Origin: Paralithodes platypus
Taxonomy: Eukaryota; Arthropoda; Malacostraca; Decapoda; Lithodidae
Assembly (NCBI GenBank): GCA_032716605.1
Contig: CM064501.1
Location: forward strand, 24,194,514-24,258,513
Length of the DNA: 64,000 nucleotides
Direction: 5' to 3'
Shown here: positions 10,618 to 21,900 of the stretch, piece after piece
Position numbering within the stretch: position 1 is the first letter of the stretch
How the letters are laid out: the number at the start of each line of letters is the position of its first letter
Translations under genes and position numbers: made by a program
Notes under the pieces: generated by a model
Told to the model about the DNA's origin: nothing
Database searches by the model: none
What the model saw: the letters and a program-made list of their open reading frames with translations, nothing else

Positions 10618-13513
10618 ATGGAGCCTACACGTCCCTCACGCTCGCTCCCTGATGACACAACCAGCCCTCCTTCTGGTGGTGTTAGCCGCCGTGGAAGGCA
10701 GAGGGTGGCTGCCAAAGACCCTAGCTACCAGTACGACACGCCCTACAGCTCAGAGGACGAATCACCAGCACCAAAAGCACGTAAAACACGTGCAAGCAGG
10801 GCAATGGCACAGAGGTCATTGGTCTTTCGGGACACTGCCACCACGACCCAGGCCACTGCAACAACCACTACCACCACCACTGCCACCACTGCCACCCCTG
10901 CCACCCCTGCCACCGGTACCAGCGACGCAGGAGGCCGCCCTAGGGCTGCATTACCTGCGGGGGCAGGAAAAAATTAAAGGCACGGGCGTAGGGAAGAGAA
11001 CCCGTACGCCAGCCACAGTGCCCCTACCACCACCACCACCACCAGCCGCCCCTGGCCCAGCTGCCCCTGCTGCCCCTGCCGCCCCTGCCGCCCCTGCCGC
11101 CCCTGCTGCCCCTGCCGCCCCTGCCGCCCCTGCCCAAGGAACAGGGAAGGGGAAGGGGAAAGGGAGAGGGAAAGCGACTGGGAAAGCGACTGCTGGCCCT
11201 GGTGTCCCTGCCGGCCCTGCTGCCCCTGCCGCCCCTGCTGCCCCTGCCGCCCCTGCCGCCCCTGCCCAAGGAACAGGGAAGGGGAAGGGGAAAGGGAGAG
11301 GGAAAGCGACTGGGAAAGCGACTGCTGGCCCTGGTGTCCCTGCCGGCCCTGCTGCCCCTGCCGCCCCTGCCGCCCCTGCTGCCCCTGCCGCCCCTGCCGC
11401 CCCTGCCCAAGGAACAGAGAGAAGGGCGACAGGCACCACCATCATCTTGCCATCAAGGCCACGCACCACTGCTGCCCCTGCCGCCGCCGCCCCTGCCGCC
11501 GCCGCCGCCCCTGCCGCCGCCCCTGCCACCACCTCTGCTGTCCCTGTCCATAAGACTCCCGCACGTGCCAAAGTGACCCGGAAAAATCTTACACCATCTA
11601 AGTATGCCGCCCTGCTGTTTGATGGTGATTCGCAGGACATTGGCAGCCCGGGTTTCGACGACGAAGCCCTAGCACGGGTCCAAGGGTGGGGGGATTTGGG
11701 AGTGGACAGTGGGAGTGAGTCCGACGTCGGTGACGAAAACGAGGAAGGGCATCGTCTGTCGAGTGAAGAGGAGGGTAATGATGATGAAGTGCTGTATCGC
11801 GACCATGGAAGCGATATTTCAGACGCAGAAGAAGACGCAGACGACATTCCGATCCCTGGCATGCCTTCGTTCGATTGGTCTGACGGGGTCAATTTTGTAC
11901 CTGACGTGCCCCAGTTCAATCCTGGGACGTCAGGAACAACTGACAACTGGCCCTGTGATGATCAAGCGAATGAAAGCGACTTCTTCCTCGCTTTTTTCGA
12001 CATGGAGGTAATGACGTACATCGTTGCCCAAACAAACGCCTACTACAGGTGGGTGTTTGGCAGATTGGACGTCCTTTCTCCAAAAGCGAGAATACGAGGC
12101 TGGGTGGATACGACTGTGGCAGAATTTCTGACGTTCTTTGCCTTGTTGTTCCTCATGCCTCTGATCAAGAAGCATGTGTTGCAACACTACTGGAAGCACG
12201 ACCCTCTCATCGCCACCCCAACTTTCAATAAGTTCATGACTCGTGACAGATTTTTGTTGCTGCTAAGATTTATGCACTTTGCAGACAACGAAAATCCTAA
12301 CAGGATTGACAGGATATGGAAAGTTCGGGATGTGTTCACCATGTTGTTGGAGAGGTATAGGAAATACTTTTACCCCTTCCTCAATTTGGTGATTGATGAG
12401 TCGCTCGTGCTCTTCAAAGGACGTCTTGTTTTCAAGCAGTATATCCCCTTGAAGAGGCATAGGTTCGGAATCAAGCTCTTCGTGTTGTGCGACTGTGAAA
12501 CTGGAATAGTGCTTGACATGATCGTGTATACAGGCACTGACATTGACATACCGAAAGCCGCTGCCAATGACCCCATGGGCATGTCAGGTGCCATCGTCAG
12601 GAAAATGTTGGCACCTTACCTGGGCAAAGGCCACATCATCTACACTGACAACTGGTATACTTCTCCTGCTCTCTGCCAGTTTCTTTATGACAACCAAACG
12701 GGGTCATGTGGGACTGTCAGAAAGACAAGAAAGTTTATGCCAAAGTTCACAGGTGATGTCATTCCTCTCACAGATGCCTCCTCCAGTGACACACCTTCAG
12801 AAGACGACCTGGCCAAGGAACACCGCGAGAGGCATGTGCGAAGAAGGCGACGAAAGGGGCAGAAATACAAGCAGCTCGAGAAGTGTGGGAAACTGATAGC
12901 CCTGAAGTGGAAGGATAAGCGAGACGTCCACCTGCTTTCCACCGTCCACACAGGTGCCCAGGTGGATTCTGGCAAAATCCACTACCGAACCAGGAAGACA
13001 ATCTACAAGCCCGACATGGTAGTGGACTACACCAAAAACATGCGCCTGGTGGACAAGTCTGACTGTCAGCTGTCAGGTGTTGAGTGTCTGAGGAAGACTG
13101 TGAAGTGGTATCACAAGCTCTTCCTCCACCTAGTTGACATAACGATGCTGAACGCCTACAACTTGTGGTTGGTGAAGAAGGATATGGCCCCAAACCAGAA
13201 GCTGAAATTCCGGGAGTTCGTGTACAACGTCTCCTACCAACTCCTGGAGAAGTATGCCACCACCACTCACAGACGTACGGCATGGCGTGGGGATCACGTT
13301 CCTGACCGCATCCAGCTGGGTGTCGAAAGACACTACACAACCAACACCGAGCTGATTGGCACTCGTCACAGGCAGGTGCAGTGCACCGTCTGCAGCTCCA
13401 GTGTGAGGAAACCCCATGTGACCAAAAGAGTCACCTCAATGTGCGCCGAGTGCAAAGTTGCACTCTGCCTGGGTGACTGCTTCAGGGACTACCACACCTT
13501 CAAGAACTACTGA
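10618..13513 (+). CDS. piggyBac transposase
   Basis: The frame ending at 13513 is open from the ATG at 10652 (953 codons). The recognisable transposase starts near 11560. It has an acidic N-terminal region (11640-11960), then the RNase-H-like DDE/D core. The first Asp is in VIDESLVLFKGRL (about 12391), the second in IIYTDNWYTSPA (about 12640) and the third in MRLVDKSDCQ (about 13050). It ends in a Cys-rich finger (CTVCSSS...CAECKVALCLGDC, 13382-13480). The protein would cut and paste at TTAA in the nucleus. Upstream of 11560 the frame runs through Ala/Pro low complexity, including a ~120 bp duplication. A more natural N-terminus starts at ATG 10618 in another frame, which suggests a shift or splice near 10970. 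All catalytic residues are present, so it may be active. Confidence 0.9.
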
Positions 13514-13940
13514 GTGTCGGCCCCTGCCCTGCCCTGCCCTGCCCTGGACTCGCCCCGTGCCCTGCCCTGGACTCGCCTCCTGCCCTGCCCTGCCCTGGAC
13601 TCGCGCCCTACCTTACCTGACCTGACCTAATTGATCACGCTACCTCATAATGTAACATATATATTATATAATGTATAAGTTCCAAAGATGTCCCTGTGAT
13701 ATAGCTTTTACATTATATAATTGTATGTTTCATTATTTAGTTTATAAGTTTCAAAGATTTACATGTAATATGCCTTATTTTTTTAGTATATCAATATATA
13801 TGTTTGTTATTAGCCTAAGTAATGTGTATATAATTATTTTCTTACCTCAAATGAATTGTACAAAAATAAATATGTTTCAATAAATCATGTCAAACCTACT
13901 ATGATAATAAAATAAAACAATAAAAAAAGAAAAAAAGAAA
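13514..13940. other. piggyBac 3' non-coding, no gene
   Basis: Begins with CTGCCCTGCC-type short repeats just after the stop, then AT-rich sequence with AATAAA motifs near 13866-13915 that may end the transposase transcript. Confidence 0.5.
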
Positions 13941-13943
13941 ACA

Positions 13944-14023
13944 AGGTCATGTCATTGTATTCTTACAATATGATATATTCTATGAATATTTCATATTGTT
14001 TGAATACAATGGCATGATCTTGT
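13944..14023. repeat. Imperfect hairpin inside piggyBac
   Basis: CAAGGTCATGTCATTGTATTC and its near reverse complement GAATACAATGGCATGATCTTG enclose a short AT-rich, itself partly palindromic, centre. Confidence 0.7.
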
Positions 14024-14078
14024 AAAAAAAAATTTATAAAATTTTTTCTAGACAATATAAAACCTTCCCCATAACCCC

Positions 14079-14156
14079 CTCCTGGATTCGATCCCACTAC
14101 CCTACGACACTTTGAGTTTTCCAGTCCGCGACCTTACCAACCATGCCACAGGAGCT
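14079..14156 (-). repeat. tRNA-derived (SINE-like) sequence
   Basis: On the minus strand CTCCTG and CAGGAG pair as an acceptor-like stem around an A-box-like GCATGGTTGGTAAGG and a B box GGATCGAATCC. The middle resembles a Ser-type anticodon arm but does not fold cleanly, so I call it a tRNA-derived repeat, not a gene. Confidence 0.6.
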
Positions 14157-14958
14157 CATACCAAATATCACTCAAAACTTCGTGTGTACAATCGAAATGA
14201 CAATATACAAAAAAAAATGAATTATCCCACCAATTTACGTTTGTAAATTGATGGGATTATCAATTATATCATGCCAAGGTTTATAATAGTTTGTCTCTGT
14301 CAAGAATTAGTAATTATATAACTTTATTCTGTCAAAAATTGCCCAAACACTCAGCAAAATTGCCCCTCTCAGTGTGACTCCACTCATTTTCACACGGTCA
14401 GGCGGTCACGAGGTGACCCTTGCCGCTCCTTGATTCTCCAGCTACAGCAGCTCTGTCTGGGAACAAAATTGGTATAAATACAATAATGGATAAAATACTC
14501 TTCACAAATACATTTGTATTGTATAATATTGTAAATAAAAATGAATAATAACTGTGTGGGTGTCGAAAATTGCTCAACCAACTTTCTTATGTCTCGCCTA
14601 CGCGCGTATATTGGATTATACATAGTCATGACTGTCATACAAATAATTGCAGTAGGTCTCGAATATACATTTAGATTGCATATTACTTCGAAATAAATAA
14701 GTAAACGTTTCTCTGGTGGCAATCTACCCTTTCGCAGGTGTAAGGAGACACCAGTCTATATTTAGCCCTCTATCACAACAGGCAATCTGCCTGTGTTGAC
14801 TCAGCACCGTCGCTGGTGGTCTATAAATATAGTACTTTATTTACAGTCAATGGCCTACATGTTTCTGTGGTACTTCACATGTGTCTAAAATGCAATGTCT
14901 GCTTGCATAAAAATGCAATTCTGAAGTCCATTTATATGTACGACATACGCATGTCTCA

Positions 14959-14960
<2 letters not shown>

Positions 14961-15008
<48 letters not shown>
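14961..15008. repeat. (CT)n microsatellite
   Basis: About 23 uninterrupted CT units. Confidence 0.97.
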
Positions 15009-15011
<3 letters not shown>

Positions 15012-15174
15012 CCTGACTCATGTTATTGTAGACCTGTTGATGGCAACGAACACCAGCCATCTGGTAGACATAAGGGTCAAAATACCAAACATCAATACGC
15101 CTGGGGCGCCTCCACAATTATCACTAAGCTGGTTATCTATCTAGAGATCTGCCTTACTTCCATCTCTCCACGAC

Positions 15175-15840
15175 TCACTCACTCACTGCACCCCTGCATG
15201 CCTCCCTCCCACCCACCCACCCACCCCCAACCCCCCCTTTCAGGCTTCCGTCTGCTAGAAACACATTCACAATTTGCGTAAATATCGCATCAATTGGGCT
15301 ATATGCGGTATATTCCTTGTTATATGGGACGCCTACATATGTACACGTCTTTATTATAGCATGAGAGTGCTCTAAATACAAGATTGACGTGATATTTATG
15401 GCGTAACACACCCTCTCCCCCTTTCATTCCCACCACAACTCACTCACACCTTGGTTCACGCATAGAAACTCATTGATAATGTGCGTAAATATCGCATGAA
15501 TTGGTTTATATGCGGTATATATTTTGATATATGGCACGTATACATACGTACAAGTCTGTATTATAGCGTGACAGTGCTCTACGTACAAGATATACGTGAT
15601 ATGTATGGCGTAAACCACACTCTCAGCTCATAAATTGCCGCCAAACCTCCAACACATCTTCATTCCCGCCTAAATATTCTCTTATAATTCCCTTATATAT
15701 TGCAATTTTTGGTCACTATGAGGCATATTCATTGTTATATGGGTGCCCTACACACGTATACATACTCTAAATAGCCTAAAAGGGCTCGAAAAAGGAGATA
15801 TACGTGATAATACGCGGTAACCCACCCCCTCCTCCCTCTC
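15175..15840. repeat. Three diverged tandem copies of a ~240 bp unit
   Basis: Each copy contains TGCGTAAATATCGCAT, GTTATATGGG-type and TGATATTTATGGCGTAAC-type blocks in the same order (about 15270-15410, 15480-15615, 15700-15830). Divergence rises through the third copy. No coding capacity is supported. Confidence 0.7.
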
Positions 15841-16117
15841 CTTCTATCCCCTGCGCGCGTAAATATTCGGCAGGGAAATCTCGCCGCTCGATGACAATCT
15901 AGCCGCGCGGTGCCATTCGCTCCACATTTTTCAACTACGGACCGTTCCCCTACCCCCCCCAGACATTTTTTGGGGGGTCAAATATATATGGGCCGATGCA
16001 CGCAAACATTCCCTACACGATGATGTACTTTTTATCGAAATTGGCAATAGGTCCCAAAATCATCATAGGTGCGCACAGTCTTACCCTGTAGAAAACCCCC
16101 TGTGCGCCGCGGAGAGG

Positions 16118-17380
16118 TTAAGTGAGAGGAAAGAATATTCATGGGGCACAGATCATATAGACCGGCCTCTCGAAGAAATATCCCTAAACCTACTAACAAT
16201 ATTATTTTTATTAATCTCACCACCACACCCCCAATGAAATTAATTAAAGTATATATGATCCACCGGGATTCGAACCCGGGTTATCACACACATATTTTTG
16301 CCACCTTAACCATTACACCACCAGGACGGTTAAAGGTTTATGCACACGCCTACGACTTATTATCCATTCTCGAATACTGGATATTAATCTAATCATGTTC
16401 ATATTCCCAACCGCACTATGGTAGCCTACTGTTTAAGTGAGAGGAAAGAATATTCATGGGGCACAGATCATATAGACCGGCCTCTCGAAGAAATATCCCT
16501 AAACCTACTAACAATATTATTTTTATTAATCTCACCACCACACCCCCAATGAAATTAATTAAAGTATATATGATCCACCGGGATTCGAACCCGGGTTATC
16601 ACACACATATTTTTGCCACCTTAACCATTACACCACCAGGACGGTTAAAGGTTTATGCACACGCCTACGACTTATTATCCATTCTCGAATACTGGATATT
16701 AATCTAATCATGTTCATATTCCCAACCGCACTATGGTAGCCTACTGTTTAAGTGAGAGGAAAGAATATTCATGGGGCACAGATCATATAGACCGGCCTCT
16801 CGAAGAAATATCCCTAAACCTACTAACAATATTATTTTTATTAATCTCACCACCACACCCCAATGAAATTAATTAAAGTATATATGATCCACCGGGATTC
16901 GAACCCGGGTTATCACACACATATTTTTGCCACCTTAACCATTACACCACCAGGACGGTTAAAGGTTTATGCACACGCCTACGACTTATTATCCATTCTC
17001 GAATACTGGATATTAATCTAATCATGTTCATATTCCCAACCGCACTATGGTAGCCTACTGTTTAAGTGAGAGGAAAGAATATTCATGGGGCACAGATCAT
17101 ATAGACCGGCCTCTCGAAGAAATATCCCTAAACCTACTAACAATATTATTTTTATTAATCTCACCACCACACCCCCAATGAAATTAATTAAAGTATATAT
17201 GATCCACCGGGATTCGAACCCGGGTTATCACACACATATTTTTGCCACCTTAACCATTACACCACCAGGACGGTTAAAGGTTTATGCACACGCCTACGAC
17301 TTATTATCCATTCTCGAATACTGGATATTAATCTAATCATGTTCATATTCCCAACCGCACTATGGTAGCCTACTGTTTAA
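16118..17380 (-). repeat. tRNA-like tandem array, right part (four full units)
   Basis: Units of 314-315 bp start at 16122, 16437, 16752 and 17066 and end at 17380. They carry the same tRNA-like sequence as the left part, with only single-base differences. The piggyBac element separates this block from the left part, so the original array had six full units and one partial. The 83-codon ORF that recurs in each unit is incidental. Confidence 0.9.
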
Positions 17381-17389
17381 GTGAGAGGA

Positions 17390-17870
17390 TATCTGAGGTA
17401 GTAGGCTGTAATATACGAAGCATGACCTCGGTGAACGACGCATTATACGAAGCATGACCTCGGTATACGACGAATTATACGAAGCATGAGCTAGGTATAC
17501 GATTGAGGGAGAGAAGCCGTTTGAATTTTCAGATTGCAACACAGCAAAGTTGTCTGAAGGAGGGGTCCTCCTGCGGAACAGAAAGGCAAGAGGGCTCATC
17601 CCCTCTTCTTTGGAAGAAGCCAGAGACATGTGGCTTATCGTTACCTGCTTGCCTTCCCTCTTCTCAGCAGCATTTTGTTTTGTTGGCCATCATCACCACG
17701 TCCCACACTATCAGAGAAGTCCTTTGCCGTCATCGAGAAATGATGGAAGAGTCGCTTTTCGAAAAATATAGCTTTCTCGATTTTTGTTTTTAATTTTGCA
17801 CGGGCAACAAGCAACTTTAATTAGTGCTCGACAGTTTGACACGAGACGCGCATGTTTCTTTGGAAGTTGC
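17390..17870. repeat. Dispersed repeat C (copy 2)
   Basis: Three to four units of TATACGAAGCATGACCTCGGT with ~30-base period (17414-17503). A flank follows that matches 8.97-9.02 kb, and then GCAACAAGCAACTTTAATTA (17807), which recurs at 55.89 kb. Confidence 0.7.
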
Positions 17871-17892
17871 TTAATCACACCAAGAGTGCAGG

Positions 17893-18006
17893 ATGCCTAT
17901 TCCTCATCAAAACAGTCGAAAGCATCATTCTCCATTAAGAGAAGTAAGGCTGAACACCTCTCGTGAAGGAGGAAGCTTTATTCCCACTGTTCATTCTAAC
18001 CCTTAA
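17893..18006 (+). pseudogene. Duplicated 5' end of the second ankyrin/RING gene
   Basis: The ATG at 17893 opens 37 codons that match, with few changes, the first 37 or so codons from 56422 (MPIPxQNSR, then SREGGSFIPTVHS), including the non-coding sequence upstream. After that the frame hits TAA at 18004. It is a truncated duplicate. It also preserves the uninterrupted form of the site where a TTAA element sits at 55.96 kb. Confidence 0.8.
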
Positions 18007-18039
18007 ACCCGGAATCACACATTTAATGTTAGACCCAGA

Positions 18040-18650
18040 ATTCTTCCGCAGGAGTGGTCAGGAAGAAGAACCCAATGTTACCGAGAGATTGGTCTAACTG
18101 CGAGGTGTGAAAAATTCAAACTCGAACAATATTTTTTGTCGAGAGAGAAAAGATTTTCGATGACGTACGCCATCGCACATTGCTCCAAAATTGATAAGTT
18201 TGGGTTCTTCTTCCCCTCCCTAACTCTGAGTTTAGACTAGAACAAAAATACGAAAGGTGACAGCAAGACATCTTAGAGAAATGTGCGATGGCATACCTCA
18301 CCGAATTTTTGTTTTCTTGTCGTCGCTGGTCAATGTTCCTCGCACTCTTGGTCACTTTGGGTTCTTCTTCCCCTCTGTAACTTTTCTCCTCTGGTGCCTG
18401 ATAGTTCTTCCTGCTGCGAGGTGTAAGAAATTCGAACAATATTGTATCCTGAAGAGGATCACCGTTCCTCGCACTCTCGGTCACTTTGGGTTCTTTTTCC
18501 CCTCCGTAACTTTTCTCCTCTGGTGCCCGAAATTTCTTCCTGCTGCGAGGTGTAAGAAATTCGAACAATATTGTTTTCTGAAGAAGTAAAGGTTTTCGGT
18601 GAGGTACCACATCCCACATTTCTCTAAGATTAGTCTACCAGCGAGGTCTG
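18040..18650. repeat. Virus-like dispersed repeat B (hr-like), copy 3, with internal tandem duplication
   Basis: A 129 bp unit beginning GTTCCTCGCACTC is repeated at 18335 and 18464. Inside it, GGGTTCTTCTTCCCCTC and TTTTCTCCTCTGGTGCC are the reverse complement of blocks at 3313-3362. A third partial copy lies near 18210 and a plus-oriented relative near 18060. The same ends (ACATTTCTCTAAGA and its complement) bracket the segment as an inverted pair near 18270 and 18620. Confidence 0.65.
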
Positions 18651-18741
18651 CGTCGTTGCTTTGCCCCGAGTGATAATCCCAACGACCTCGACGATCCAGG
18701 GGGAAAAAGACAAATAACCAGCATTGGCGACATTGCTGACA

Positions 18742-18862
18742 TCGACAAGAACCCCGTCACGAGTCCTAGTAAGTGTCCGATCGGAGGAGCCTTTCTCGAC
18801 CGAGACAGTAAAGGCGCCGCCGATCGGACACTTACTAGGACTCGTGACGGGGTTCTTGTCGA
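18742..18862. repeat. Long perfect inverted repeat (43 bp arms)
   Basis: Bases 18742-18784 and 18820-18862 are exact reverse complements. The 35-base spacer can pair further as GGAGCCTTT/AAAGGCGCC with mismatches. It lies 50-90 bases upstream of the large virion-type gene. It may be a replication or packaging palindrome, a transcription signal, or a fold-back duplication. Confidence 0.95.
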
Positions 18863-18947
18863 CACTACAGAGAGGAGTCAGGGTGGAAACGAAACAATTC
18901 TTTACCATTACTACACCGTGACGGTGAGTTGTTTACCCGCTAAAGGG

Positions 18948-21900
18948 ATGGGGAACCACAGGATATCTGTCGACAGGGTATTGAAGGAGAATATAGGGAA
19001 GATCATAGGTTCAAGTATTGGTAACCTTCTTATAGGATACACCAAACAAAAATACAGATATGAAAAAACCGGGCACCTCGAAAAAGATAATTTACCCTCC
19101 AAGAGAAAAAGAAAACCGAATAATAATGACGATGACGAATTAGGCGTAAGTAGACCCAAAACTTTACTAAATAATGGAACCAAAAGAAACAGCAATAGAC
19201 GAAGCAGCAGCGACAATAGTAGCGACTATGGCGACAGCAGCGGTGACGAGAACAATGAAAGAGACGCGTCTCCGGCCAGGAAAAATACACGAAGCACAGT
19301 AGATTCTGTAAAATGCAATTGCGCTATTACTGACAGCAACGGCAAAAGTGTTGAGGTCTGGCTAAAGTCTGCTGAAAAAGCTCATAAGGCTTTTGCTAAT
19401 TTTTTGGTGACCCCTAACATCCGATGTTGGGGGAGTTCGAACTTTTGGCGAACTGTACAAAGCGGATGTGACTAACGCTTTGAAAATTATAACTGAAAAG
19501 GTGAATTTATTAGAGAAGGGGACTCCGATTTCTCGAGGACTGGCTAGATTCAAGATCGCCTCTAAATTCTTGGATGAACCTAGCAGCAAATCATCGTTGG
19601 ATAACGCAATACATCTCGAGTTAGAAGGGGGCAAATGCGAGGGTGATGATGAAAGTGTCCATCTTGAAAAACGCCCGAGAGACAGCTCGCGAAATTCTTA
19701 TCGACCCCCCTCGCGTTACTCATGTACCTACCGCGGTGACCCTCTCTCGGTCATCAGGTACTTTACTATTGAACTACAAAACTTCGTCTGTCCATTTGTC
19801 ACTGCGCAACTGGAGGGCATGACTCCGGCGGTGGCATTGTACGTGTTTGACGAAATTATAAAGTATGTTGAAGCGTCTGAGCGTTTTTACAAAAGGAGAG
19901 GGGACCTCCCCGGAAGGGAGTTTAGACTACTTCTGAGCCTCCTAAATACCCAGATATTAGAATCATCAGGTAGAGGATCGTCGACTAGTGTACTGGAGTG
20001 TTTAATGGAGGCGAATGATCCGCACAGGTCACATACAACCCCTGGGAATGGAGTGAGCAAAGAGGCTGTCGTCGCGAAGATACGCATGGAGGAGAATAGT
20101 GTCCTGGCACACTTGTTACAGAAGCTGAAAGCGTGGAATCCCGTTGCTAATCCCATTTTGGCTTACGAAGAGGTTGCATCCGATATAATAATTACGCAGG
20201 GGTCCATGGACCTAGTCCATTTACCTTTAAACCCAGAAAAACTATTAAAAATCGTGAGATTTGTCAATGCTATGTACGCTTTGGAACGACAAGCTGTTTT
20301 ATGTCCAAGCTTTTCTCGAAGTGCTTCCCTAGCGATAGCGCAGTGTGTTAATAGAGACGATGACAACCTTTTCTCACAACAGGAGAGCATTCAAATACAA
20401 ACTGCCCTAGCCGCCGCAGATATAGCCAAGCAAAGATTCATGGGTTTGGCCATCTTAGGAGGACAAGAACGTAAGTCAGGCAAGGGACTATCACCATTCA
20501 AGTCAAACACAATCAATAGTAACAGGCAGAGTGGGAGTGATCATGATCATGAAATAACCATTGAAGAACAAGGTAATGTAGGCGACGAAGATATTGTAGT
20601 TGGTGAAACTGGTTCTGTTCATGTAGGTGGAGCAAGGCTAATCTCGTCTAGGTCGCCAACTGAGAGAGAAGACGTTAACGTGATTGATCTAGTGGCTACA
20701 TCGGGAGGCTTCTTTGGAGATAGCAGTATACTAGGCAACAAAATCCGAAATATGGTAGAAAGTAGGCATTACAGCGAACTTCTGAGGTATTCCAATCGGC
20801 TTTTATCCGAAAACAAACTGGTCACCATCCAAAGGCTAGTGAGTAGTTTGATTGACATTATTATCCTTAACCCCTAAAAGTCGGGGCGCAACATAAGTCG
20901 TATTTAATAAAGCTGGACTATGTGGCGGCGCTCGACATAGGTCGAGTGGCAATTTCAGCACGTAATGTTGCTGAGAGAGAGAGACAAGTGGTGGCAGGAG
21001 ACTAGCGAGCGTATGACTGCTCCAGACCACCGCAGCGAACCTACTGACACGAATCTCAGCTCCCTCCTCCCTCTCTCACTCGCTACATACTGAATTGTAT
21101 GGGGAAAGTACCGAATTACATGCTTTTTGCACTCGCGTTGCACGGTTATTGCAAGAAAACTAGCCATCATAAAAGGATCGTTATGGTGTCATTCGAAAGC
21201 TCTGTTTATGCCCTTTCAGGGATAGATAATTGTTTTACGTTCTGGGTCTTATTTAGGCATGAAAATGATCACGTAAACAGCCCTATTTTGGCTAAAAACA
21301 CCCCGCTGGGCGGTACATATAAATAAACCGCATAGGCCGCTCTTAAGGTGTTAAAGACGAAGAGAAAGAGGAGAACGGAGACAATGATCCGTGCAATATT
21401 GTTCCTTTAGAAGATTATTTGGAAAAGGAGAGAGACAATGTTGCAAGAACACTGATGCAACCCTACACTGACAAGCAATATCTGTTCACGTATCTGAACG
21501 CCCTCAACCCCTCTCTTGTGTTGAAACACGAAACTGAAGTTTTACGCCTGGGGTTGCTACCTTCTTCGAAATGGTCTTCGGTGTAAATTGTTAGTCTGTC
21601 CATGTTTCTGGGACAGAAGGAACTGGTCGAGCACGTAAGGGAAGACAACCACAAGGAACAGAGAACGTTGTGTGCGACCGCACCGGCCGTGAAGCTGAAC
21701 ATCTCCGAGTTCGGAAAAGGACTGATAGACAATGTTTGTAAAGAGTTATTCAAAATTTACCTAAAAGGAAAGGGGAACGAGGACGTTACCCATGAGGCTT
21801 TCGTCAATAAAGTTTCTCCATTCGGAGAGCAAACGGATATAAGAAGTAGGATTCTGGCCATTATTGACCTATCTTCGGGCGGTGGTGCCGGTGATGGAGG

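Larger units (their letters stand above)
10394..16121 (+). mobile_element. piggyBac transposon, 5.7 kb, TTAA TSD
   Basis: The element occupies 10398-16117, between TTAA at 10394-10397 and 16118-16121. The intact unit junctions of the surrounding array read TGTTTAAGTGAGAGG, and here the two halves TGTTTAA and TTAAGTGAGAGG are split by the element. This is direct proof of insertion with TTAA duplication. The left end begins CCCGGGAGCTGCGGGTAGAC, with the GCGGGTAGACTCTTAAGAG motif repeated 30 bases on. The right end carries GCGCCGCGGAGAGG and an inverted, diverged relative of the subterminal motif. It carries a full-length transposase at its left, then 2.6 kb of non-coding DNA with a hairpin, a tRNA-like sequence, a CT microsatellite and tandem repeats. 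Confidence 0.93.

Noticed and set aside
10951..11946. Minus-strand Ala/Gly-rich ORF of 331 codons
   Set aside because: Antisense of the low-complexity N-terminal part of the piggyBac transposase.
10102..17336. 83-residue ORF repeated in each 315 bp unit
   Set aside because: It reads antisense through the tRNA-like sequence and is identical only because the units are.
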